A stretch of DNA of 64,000 nt, taken from assembly GCF_002749975.1 (NCBI RefSeq), contig NZ_PEIG01000011.1:1-64000 (forward strand). The letters are read 5' to 3'. A program made the translations under genes and the position numbers. Below the pieces are notes generated by a model. It was not told the DNA's origin. It saw only the letters and a program-made list of their open reading frames with translations, and ran no database searches. Positions 19,384 to 27,292 of the stretch are shown here, one piece after another; the first letter of the stretch is position 1; the number at the start of each line of letters is the position of its first letter. The DNA is from Gloeocapsopsis sp. IPPAS B-1203 (GTDB taxonomy: Bacteria; Cyanobacteriota; Cyanobacteriia; Cyanobacteriales; Chroococcidiopsidaceae).

Positions 19384-22191
19384 ATGTTAAACCTTGATTT
19401 TTCTTTCGCGATTCCTGACACAGTTGTAGATAAAGATGGTCAAGGCACCGGATTCACATCGGTAGAGCCTAACAGCAGTGGGGATCATTATCAACCGAGT
19501 CAAATTGATCTCGACACAACCGCTAAAAAACTGACTCTAACTGCAACAAAGGGTAGTAGTGCCTGGACAAACAACTCACTAAAAAACGCACTACAGCGCG
19601 GAATTGATGACACTAAACCGTTTACAATTAGCACGCGGTTACAAGGATCGCCCACTAAATTTGCAACTGCTTTTCAGCAAGGTGGCGTTTTTTTTGGTTC
19701 GGATCAAGATAATTATGTCAAGCTTGTTGTCATCAATACTGGTGGCGCGAATGGCTTGAGACTTCAGTTTTTCAAAGAAGAAAACGGAGTAGGCTCAAGT
19801 ATTGGAGAAATTTCTAATCTCAATTGGAGAAATATCAATACGCTGGACCTTTATCTCACAGGCGATCCTGAGACAAAAACGTTTAAGGCAGCTTACCGCG
19901 TTAACTCAAATACAGCACCAGCTACTGTCGTCAATCAGTCTGCCACAATTAAGGCAAATACACCCTTTTTTATTGCCAATTCTGGTAACACTACTGCTGG
20001 TATCTTAGCTTCTACAACGAATGCACCCAATGTTGCAGTTGCGTTTGATCAGTTTGGCATTGCTCAAGAAATTAAAGTCAACTTTCAACCCAACAACGCG
20101 AATCTACCATCAGGTTTTGTCACAGACAATGGCGCAGGATTCAATAACGTTCGTGGCTATGGTTGGGTTAGAAATGGAACAAGTACACCTTTAAACATTG
20201 GGCAATTTGCCCGCGATCGCGATCGCCTAGGTGTGGATCAACGCATTGATACTTTACTGCATATGCAGTATCCCAATACTCCTGCGGCAGCTTGGGAAAT
20301 GGCAGTTCCGAATGGACTGTACAGCGTGAGTGTCAGCGTTGGTGATGGACCAAACCCCAATGGAGTCTATGACAGCAAGCACTCAATTCGCGTTGAAGGT
20401 GTGACCGCAATTGACAAATTCCAAAGCACTGCGCTGCAAGAATATAAGCTAGAAACCGTTAAAGTGAATGTCAACGATGGTAGGTTGACAATTGATGCGA
20501 TCGGTGGAACTAACACCAAAATCAACTTCATCGAAATCTTTAACATCACCCCAGGAAAACACCCTAACATTACAGGATTTGCAGTTGATCGTGATACACA
20601 GGGTAGAGCATATCTCAATACATCGATTAATGTAGATGTAGCGCTGGCACGTGCAGGCATAGGTGTTGAAGCTAACAGCTTAAATGCATCAACTGTAAAA
20701 CTGTATCGGACAAAAGATGGTCAACAAGTTCCTGGACTTGTAGGAACAAGTGGCGGCAATGATGTTATTGTCTACCAACCTAGTCAGAATTTAGCCCCTA
20801 ACACTAACTACACCTTCATCGTTACAAACAACGTCAAAGACGAATCGGGTACAAGCTTCAACACGAGTAGTTTCACGTTTAATACAGGAAACACGACTAC
20901 CAATCCGACTGATAACCGAGTTAATTTCACCCAACAGTCTGTATACCAAGGTGCACCACTAGCAAGTTTAACTGTTGGTCCTGATGGCAAATTATATGCT
21001 GCTGGACTCGATGGCAAAATCCGCCGTTGGAACATCAATACAGGTTCGGGTCAATTATCAAATTTGCAAACTTTTGCACCAGCAAAGCTAGATGGTCGTG
21101 CAATTATTGGTATTGCCTTCGACCCCAACAACCCCAATAATCTTTGGATTTCGCATAACGATCCACTTTTTCCTCAACCAGCAAAAGACTTTACAGGTGC
21201 CATCTCCAAGCTGGTTCTTAATTCCAATACAAACTCTTTTAATGCCAATATCCAAGACTATGTCGTTGGTTTACCACGCTCAGCCAAAGATCATCTCAGC
21301 AATAGCCTCGCGTTTGGTTCAGACGGTAAACTTTACATGACCCAGGGTAGCAATAGTGCGTTGGGTGCGCCAGATACAGCTTGGGCAAATCGACCTGAGC
21401 GATTGTTAACTGCTGCGGTTTTGCAAATTGATCCTTACAGAAATGCCCCTATTGGTGGCTTTAATGTCCAAACCGAAAACTACGGCGGTAAACAAGGAAA
21501 CTATAATCCTTTTGCCATTAATGCCCCAGTCAAAATTTATGCTACTGGTATCCGGAATGCTTACGACTTAGTTTGGCATAGTAACGGTAGCTTATACGTA
21601 CCGACAAACGGCAGTGGTGCTAATGGTAATACTCCAGATGATCCCAGAACTTCAAGAAATGAAGCATTACAAAAAGTTGCTGCTCAAAATGACTACTTAT
21701 ATAGAGTAGTAGAAAGCGGTTACTACGGTCATCCGAATCCCAAACGTGGGGAGTACATTCTCAATGGCGGTAATCCGACAAATGGTGTCGATCCAGCTGA
21801 AGTAGTGAGAATCGTTGATCCTGTTACTAATGCTGTATATGCAGGTTATCCGGTTGGTGTTCAGCCAGATCCTAACTTCTCAGGCTTTGCTTACGATTTT
21901 GGACGCAATAAATCACCCAATGGCGCCATTGAATACAAGAGCAATACTTTCGGAGGCGCTTTGAAAAACAAGCTGCTTGTTACACAGTACAGCGGCGGCA
22001 ATGACATATTGGCACTAGAACCAGGTGCTAACGGCAACGTTCCTAGAGGAAATGTCACCCGCATTGTTTCTGGGTTAAACGATCCTTTGGATTTAGTGGA
22101 AGACACAAGAACAAATGCTGGCAATTTGTACGTTGCAGAACTCATTCAGGGCGGTGCTGCAGGTCAGATTTCACTGTTGAAAGTAAGTTAA
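19384..22191 (+). CDS. Modular extracellular-type protein: lectin-like, malectin-like, Ig-like, quinoprotein propeller
   Basis: 935 residues with no N-terminal signal peptide. Residues 1-220 form the shared lectin/LamG-like module (LDFSFAIPDTVVDKDGQGTG, then GGVFFGSDQDNYVKLVV, then LDLYLTGDPETKTFKAAYRV). Residues about 225-390 are a carbohydrate-binding malectin-like region ending INFIEIFNITPG. Residues about 395-505 are an SbsA-type Ig-like domain. Residues about 515-935 are a six-bladed propeller of the soluble PQQ sugar dehydrogenase type (DHLSNSLAFGSDGKLYMTQG and ATGIRNAYDLVWHSNGSLY). It could bind or oxidise extracellular sugars. Absence of a Sec signal, with an exporter downstream, suggests type I secretion (inference). 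Confidence 0.85.
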   Translation: MLNLDFSFAIPDTVVDKDGQGTGFTSVEPNSSGDHYQPSQIDLDTTAKKLTLTATKGSSAWTNNSLKNALQRGIDDTKPFTISTRLQGSPTKFATAFQQGGVFFGSDQDNYVKLVVINTGGANGLRLQFFKEENGVGSSIGEISNLNWRNINTLDLYLTGDPETKTFKAAYRVNSNTAPATVVNQSATIKANTPFFIANSGNTTAGILASTTNAPNVAVAFDQFGIAQEIKVNFQPNNANLPSGFVTDNGAGFNNVRGYGWVRNGTSTPLNIGQFARDRDRLGVDQRIDTLLHMQYPNTPAAAWEMAVPNGLYSVSVSVGDGPNPNGVYDSKHSIRVEGVTAIDKFQSTALQEYKLETVKVNVNDGRLTIDAIGGTNTKINFIEIFNITPGKHPNITGFAVDRDTQGRAYLNTSINVDVALARAGIGVEANSLNASTVKLYRTKDGQQVPGLVGTSGGNDVIVYQPSQNLAPNTNYTFIVTNNVKDESGTSFNTSSFTFNTGNTTTNPTDNRVNFTQQSVYQGAPLASLTVGPDGKLYAAGLDGKIRRWNINTGSGQLSNLQTFAPAKLDGRAIIGIAFDPNNPNNLWISHNDPLFPQPAKDFTGAISKLVLNSNTNSFNANIQDYVVGLPRSAKDHLSNSLAFGSDGKLYMTQGSNSALGAPDTAWANRPERLLTAAVLQIDPYRNAPIGGFNVQTENYGGKQGNYNPFAINAPVKIYATGIRNAYDLVWHSNGSLYVPTNGSGANGNTPDDPRTSRNEALQKVAAQNDYLYRVVESGYYGHPNPKRGEYILNGGNPTNGVDPAEVVRIVDPVTNAVYAGYPVGVQPDPNFSGFAYDFGRNKSPNGAIEYKSNTFGGALKNKLLVTQYSGGNDILALEPGANGNVPRGNVTRIVSGLNDPLDLVEDTRTNAGNLYVAELIQGGAAGQISLLKVS

Positions 22192-22222
22192 CACAACAAG
22201 CGATCGTTAAAGGAGAATCTTC

Positions 22223-22369
22223 ATGCCTGCTGATTTAAGCTTAGACTTTTCAGCAGCAACCCCAGGAACAGTAGCAGATAAAAACGGATGCTGAATTTGC
22301 AATTTAGAACCAAACAAGATCTTTGCCTCAGTTTCCGCTCTTGAGGTTTTGAGTGCATCTAGTGAGTAA
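22223..22369 (+). pseudogene. Collapsed copy of a lectin/malectin-module gene
   Basis: An ATG at 22223 with AAAGGAG upstream begins MPADLSLDFSAATPGTVADK, nearly identical at DNA level to the start of the gene at 22456. After AAAAACGGA the sequence jumps to TGCTGAATTTGCAATTT, which matches the extreme 3' end of that same gene (its QFKAEQDFASISAIEV end) and runs to TAA 22367. The first frame stops after NGC at the junction. About 2.1 kb between the two ends is missing, leaving only both tips of a former paralogue. Confidence 0.85.
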
Positions 22370-22455
22370 AGTGACGAGTGATACAATTTATGCCACCTGT
22401 GAATTGACTTTTTATGAAGTTATCAGGCGGGATAAGTGACCAGAGGAGTGTTTTC

Positions 22456-24612
22456 GTGCCGACATATTTAAGCTTGGATTTTTCAACAGCAACACCAGGA
22501 ACAGTAGCAGATAAAAACGGATTAGGAACAGGATTCAGCTCAGTCCAAGCAAACAGTACAGGCGATGCCTATGACCTAAGTTTGATCAATGTCGATACAG
22601 CCAGCAGCAGCTTAGTACTAACCGCAACTCAAGGCAGCAACGCCGCAGCAAATAACCTGAAAAATGCACTGCAAGTAGCAGTAGATACAATCACCCAACC
22701 ATTTCGTATTAGTACGCGGCTCAAAGGACCAGTCACCAACCTCAATGCAGCATACAAGCAAGGTGGCATCTTTGTGGGATCAGACCAAGATAACTATGCC
22801 AAGCTAGTTGTCGTCAACGATGGCAAACAATTGAAGTTGCAGTTCTACAAAGAACAAAATGGCATTGGAGCAAGTATTGGTGAAATCACAGGCTTGAATT
22901 GGGCAGGCATCGATACTCTAGACTTATATCTGACGGGCGACCCGCAATCCAAAACTCTCAACGCTGCCTATCGAGTGAACTCGAACACAGGATTACCAAC
23001 TGCACTCCAACAAGTACAAATTGGTGCGGGAGCAGCGTCATTTTTTGCCAACAGTGCAACGTCCCGTGCCGGAATCTTAGCGTTCACGGGTCAATCGAAA
23101 AAAGTGGATGTAACGTTTGATTATTTTGGAGTCAATTCTCTTGCTAGTGCCAACCCTGACTTTAATCAAATTAATTGGAGTAATGTTAAACCATCACCAC
23201 TTGGTCGTACTGAGTCTTCAGGTATCGTAGCTAACAATAAGTTATATTTATTTGGTGGATATATTGATAATACTTATACTCCAACTAAGCAATCGCACGC
23301 TTACGATCCTGCAACAAATATATGGCAAAGAATAGCAAATTTGCCAACTGCGATTAGTCATGCTGGAATTGCAGTTGCAGGAAACAATATTTATCTAGCT
23401 GGTGGCTATCCAGGAAAAGAACCACGAGGACAGACCTTTGCCACAAATGAAGTATGGCGGTATAACACTGTCCAAAACAAATGGTTTGCAATGCCATCTT
23501 TGCCTGCAGCTAGAGGTTCTGGTGAGTTATCGGTTCTCAATGGCAAACTGCACTTCTTTGGCGGTGTGAATGCCAACAGAATTGATCAAGGCACTCACTG
23601 GGTTTTACCACTCAATGGTGGTCAATGGACTAACTTAGCTCCATTACCTAATCCTCGTAGCCACATGGCAGATGCCGTTGTTGGTGGAAAGCTTTATGCT
23701 ATTGGCGGTCAAGTTGGTTCAGAACATGAAGGTGCTCAAGCTACCGTGAATGTTTATCATCCGGCAACGAATACTTGGAAGTCAGCAAAAAGCTTACCTC
23801 AAGCGCTATCGCATGTTTCTGCTTCCACGTTTGTAATGGATGGCAAAATTATTGTCGCAGGAGGAATGCTTGCTGATGGTACTGATATCAGCGAAGTAAA
23901 AGCTTACGATCCACTGGCTGATTCGTGGTCTGTGTTATCGCCTATTCCTGGACCGAGATCTTCAGGAGTTGCTGGGCGAATTGGCAACAATATATTCTTT
24001 GCTACTGGTGCTTCTCCAGGGTTCTCTGCAACGACGTTTAAAGGAGTGCCTGTTAAAAACCAAGCTATTAATAGTAATGCACAAGCACTGTATCGCATAA
24101 ATGTAGGTAGCAATACATCATACACCGATAGTCAAGGCAACATCTGGTCAGGCGATACGGGACTATTTAACCCTCAAGGCGCGATCGCACTCAATGGTGG
24201 TCCGGTTAATCCTACTCCGGCAATTGCTAATACATTTGATGACACGCTTTATCAAAGTTTTCGCGGCAAGGTGGGGGATAACAATACCCCTATCTCATCG
24301 CGGGTGTTGTCGTTAGATTTACCCATTGCTACACCCCAAAGTGTGGATATTAAGTTGCATTTTGCTGAATTGTACTATGGTGCACCAGGACGAGCAGCGG
24401 GGGGTGCAGGCAAACGTGTTTTTGATGTGATTGCGGAGGGTCAAACAATACTGAATGATTTTGACATTTTTGCGGCGAGTGGTGACGCACTCAAAGCAGT
24501 TGTCGTGCCGATTAATGGCATTCAAGTGAATGATGGAACGCTGAATTTGCAATTTAAAGCTGAACAAGACTTTGCCTCAATTTCCGCTATTGAGGTTCTT
24601 GCAGCAACCTAA
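22456..24612 (+). CDS. Modular protein: lectin-like, Kelch propeller, malectin
   Basis: About 718 residues from GTG 22456, chosen because AGAGGAG precedes it and the remnant at 22223 aligns there; an upstream ATG (22414) would add 14 residues. The first ~220 residues are the same lectin-like module as the previous gene (LSLDFSTATPGTVADKNGLG, GGIFVGSDQDNYAKLVVVND). Residues about 240-530 are Kelch repeats, with recurring NNKLYLFGGY, NNIYLAGGYPG, NGKLHFFGGV, GGKLYAIGGQ and DGKIIVAGGM. The last ~170 residues are a malectin domain (YRINVGSNTSYTD, LHFAELYYGAP, GKRVFDVIAEGQ). No signal peptide. Probably surface or matrix glycan binding. Confidence 0.85.
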   Translation: MPTYLSLDFSTATPGTVADKNGLGTGFSSVQANSTGDAYDLSLINVDTASSSLVLTATQGSNAAANNLKNALQVAVDTITQPFRISTRLKGPVTNLNAAYKQGGIFVGSDQDNYAKLVVVNDGKQLKLQFYKEQNGIGASIGEITGLNWAGIDTLDLYLTGDPQSKTLNAAYRVNSNTGLPTALQQVQIGAGAASFFANSATSRAGILAFTGQSKKVDVTFDYFGVNSLASANPDFNQINWSNVKPSPLGRTESSGIVANNKLYLFGGYIDNTYTPTKQSHAYDPATNIWQRIANLPTAISHAGIAVAGNNIYLAGGYPGKEPRGQTFATNEVWRYNTVQNKWFAMPSLPAARGSGELSVLNGKLHFFGGVNANRIDQGTHWVLPLNGGQWTNLAPLPNPRSHMADAVVGGKLYAIGGQVGSEHEGAQATVNVYHPATNTWKSAKSLPQALSHVSASTFVMDGKIIVAGGMLADGTDISEVKAYDPLADSWSVLSPIPGPRSSGVAGRIGNNIFFATGASPGFSATTFKGVPVKNQAINSNAQALYRINVGSNTSYTDSQGNIWSGDTGLFNPQGAIALNGGPVNPTPAIANTFDDTLYQSFRGKVGDNNTPISSRVLSLDLPIATPQSVDIKLHFAELYYGAPGRAAGGAGKRVFDVIAEGQTILNDFDIFAASGDALKAVVVPINGIQVNDGTLNLQFKAEQDFASISAIEVLAAT

Positions 24613-24656
24613 GTTAGAGCTTTCTTTTCGTTGTCACCTCTATAGTTGAGTATGTA

Positions 24657-27167
24657 ATGGCGACTGATCTTCTTAATCCTTCTACTGAATCAACCACTGA
24701 CTTAAATACCAGTCAAAACACTGGTTACACCAGTCTGCAAGCAAGTACAGCAGATCCGTACGGCTTTAACAGCTTAAATCAAAGCACTGTTAGCAGTAGT
24801 AGCCTGCAAGTTCTTACCCCAGATGCCAATATTGTCTCTAATCGAATGGTATTTGGTACTGTTGGTGGGGAAGTGCGATCGCCAAAAACACTAACACTGA
24901 GTAATACAGGCAGTAACCCACTAACAATTACACTCAACCTTGGTGATTCACAAGAAAAAAGTAACGCTGTTAGACTGCCAGATCATCAACGGGCTGGTGA
25001 TTTTCAAATTCTTGATGCTCCCACAGGACAACCATTTACACTTGGAGCGAACGAAACCCGTAATATTCAGGTGCAGTTTGCTCCGCAGCGAATGGCGCGG
25101 CTGAGTACTACCCCAATTACTCATACTTTTAATGGGGAGAACTATGCATCGCTGACAATTAATACCAGTGGTCAACCAGTAAAAACAGTTAATCTTGCAG
25201 GACTCAATGCAGCTAACTACGAAGGTAATAGAGAACCTTCACTCGCAGAAATCACTCGGATTTTTGGCTGGACAACGAATGTAGGCAGTGAAAACTTGAT
25301 CTTAGGTGGTCAAAAAAGTTTAGTTGGAGATGAAGTTTTCTCTCCTTACTGGGTACGTGCTGACAACACTAAACCTGTTCAATTGTGGCCTATAGCTATT
25401 TACAGTGGTCCTACAGATGGTCCTCACGATCCCATTCGATTTGAAGCAAAACCTGGTAGCGGCGGTAGAAGTGGTTTAATTTATCAACACGCAGGTCGTC
25501 TGCAAGCTGATAATGTACTCGGAAGTAACGATCTTAGCGGTGGCGAAAATCAGAAGTTACTCCCCAGTGTTTTAGCTGGCGGAGTGAACACAACTCCTAG
25601 CATTAATAATGTTAGCTTTACTCCAAATAGCCCCTTTGCTCTGAATCGCAGCTTGAATGCAGGAAGTACTCAAGGTGCTTGGACAGATTACACGCAAAAC
25701 CTTCCCGATCAGACACATAACTGGCGAATTTATCCAGTGCGTGATGCTCAAGGTACGCTTATTCCGCATACTTGGTTAGCTGCTTCCGATCCTGGCAATA
25801 GCCTGACTGGTACAGGGAAAAACTTTGACTACAATGATGATGTTTATTTGATGGTTAACGCTAAACCCGAAAACCCAGCGCTAGATCCATCAGTCGGTCG
25901 TAGATTCCCTGGTTCGCCAGACTTGCAGTTTTACTTTGGTAAAACTTATGAGAATGTCTTTCCGAACGGTTTAAAAGACAAAAATGGCAAGAATATTGGC
26001 TTTACAAGTACGCAACTGAATAGAAATGACACTTTTACGTCGATTGCTTCCTACAATCCAAACCTGATTAACCTTGATACAAATGGTTCAGGTACGCTGA
26101 AAATTACAACAACCAGTGGTAGTAATGGTGGTAAAGATAATACACTGATGAACGGTTTGCGAACTGTCTTTGATGGTAGAGCTAGCAAATCAGTCATCAG
26201 TTCTAGACTGCTGGGACCATTTAACAACATTCAAGCAGGATTTCAACAAGCAGGCATTATGTTAGGTCCCGATCAAGACAACTATATTAAGGTAGTTGCG
26301 ATCGCCAGTAACAATAATCAACTAGGTATTCAGTTTTATCAAGAAAACAATGGAGTAGGACAAACAATAGGTACAGCAGCGATTCCTAACCGTGGAAGTG
26401 TGCAGTCTTTAGAACTAAAGTTGTTTACCGATCCCCGAAATGGAACAGTCCGCGCGGGCTATAGTGTTGGCAATAACAATAATGTCGTTCTCTTGCCTGG
26501 CGTAGTATCGCTCAAAGGTGGTCAAATTGGTAGTTATTTTGCTGCTCAAAGCAAAGCTGGATTAATTACTACTAATAAAGGATCAGTGCCATTTACGGCA
26601 ACTTTTGATAACTTCTTGATTTCATCAAACGAAACAACAGCATCACGACAAGTTTTACATCGGATCAATGTTGGTAGTAGTTCAACATACACAAGTCCTA
26701 GTGGTTTTGTATGGAATCCAGATACAAACTTGTTCAGTCCATCAAATGCTGTACCTGAAAGTACACTAGGCACACCTAACATCAAAAATACACAAATTGA
26801 CCCAGTGTATCGCTCCTACCGAGCCAAAATTGGTAATGGTTCTATTCCACTATCATCTCGCGTGCTATCTTTTGCACTACCTGTTCAACCAGGTAAAGTT
26901 GATTTGCGATTGCACTTCTCTGAAAATTATTGGGGTGCACCAAATCGCGGTCCTGGTGGTGTCGGTAAGCGCGTGTTTGATGTCATTGTCGAGAATCAGA
27001 CTGTATTGCACAACTTTGATATTACACCAGCATCTGGTGGTGCTTTGACTGCTGTAAAAATACCTATTGAAGGAATACAAGTTAATGACGGACAGTTAAA
27101 TATTCAACTCAAAGCAAAATCTGACTTTGGTGCTATTTCTGCAATCGAAGTTTTTCGCTCAGCTTAA
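24657..27167 (+). CDS. Modular protein: anchor-D-like, unknown middle domain, lectin-like, malectin
   Basis: 836 residues, 44 bases after the preceding gene, no signal peptide. Residues about 55-150 resemble a choice-of-anchor D/ASPM-SPD2-Hydin beta-sandwich (KTLTLSNTGSNPLTITL, NIQVQFAPQRMA). Residues about 165-425 form a domain I do not recognise, with IFGWTTNVGSENLILGG and NDDVYLMVNAKPENP. Residues about 440-655 are the shared lectin-like module (KDKNGKNIGFTSTQLN, GIMLGPDQDNYIKVVAI) and 680-836 a malectin domain (HRINVGSSSTYTS, LHFSENYWGAPNRG). Order lectin-malectin matches the upstream gene without its Kelch part, pointing to module shuffling by duplication. Confidence 0.82.
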   Translation: MATDLLNPSTESTTDLNTSQNTGYTSLQASTADPYGFNSLNQSTVSSSSLQVLTPDANIVSNRMVFGTVGGEVRSPKTLTLSNTGSNPLTITLNLGDSQEKSNAVRLPDHQRAGDFQILDAPTGQPFTLGANETRNIQVQFAPQRMARLSTTPITHTFNGENYASLTINTSGQPVKTVNLAGLNAANYEGNREPSLAEITRIFGWTTNVGSENLILGGQKSLVGDEVFSPYWVRADNTKPVQLWPIAIYSGPTDGPHDPIRFEAKPGSGGRSGLIYQHAGRLQADNVLGSNDLSGGENQKLLPSVLAGGVNTTPSINNVSFTPNSPFALNRSLNAGSTQGAWTDYTQNLPDQTHNWRIYPVRDAQGTLIPHTWLAASDPGNSLTGTGKNFDYNDDVYLMVNAKPENPALDPSVGRRFPGSPDLQFYFGKTYENVFPNGLKDKNGKNIGFTSTQLNRNDTFTSIASYNPNLINLDTNGSGTLKITTTSGSNGGKDNTLMNGLRTVFDGRASKSVISSRLLGPFNNIQAGFQQAGIMLGPDQDNYIKVVAIASNNNQLGIQFYQENNGVGQTIGTAAIPNRGSVQSLELKLFTDPRNGTVRAGYSVGNNNNVVLLPGVVSLKGGQIGSYFAAQSKAGLITTNKGSVPFTATFDNFLISSNETTASRQVLHRINVGSSSTYTSPSGFVWNPDTNLFSPSNAVPESTLGTPNIKNTQIDPVYRSYRAKIGNGSIPLSSRVLSFALPVQPGKVDLRLHFSENYWGAPNRGPGGVGKRVFDVIVENQTVLHNFDITPASGGALTAVKIPIEGIQVNDGQLNIQLKAKSDFGAISAIEVFRSA

Positions 27168-27243
27168 TTTCACTAGGGCAGAGAGAGGAGCGAGGAGCGA
27201 GGGATAAGGGACAATATCACATCTTTGTTGAGTTGAAAGCATA

Positions 27244-27274
27244 AATCCCCCTTCAGATTTTCCAAGGGGGAATT
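27244..27274. terminator. Bidirectional terminator between convergent genes
   Basis: A stem of AATCCCCCTT / AAGGGGGAATT with a 10-base loop lies between the lectin-module operon (stop 27167) and the converging exporter gene (stop 27293). The A/T flanks give a short U-run on both strands. Confidence 0.7.
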
Positions 27275-27292
27275 TGTGCTTGTGATTTGGGC

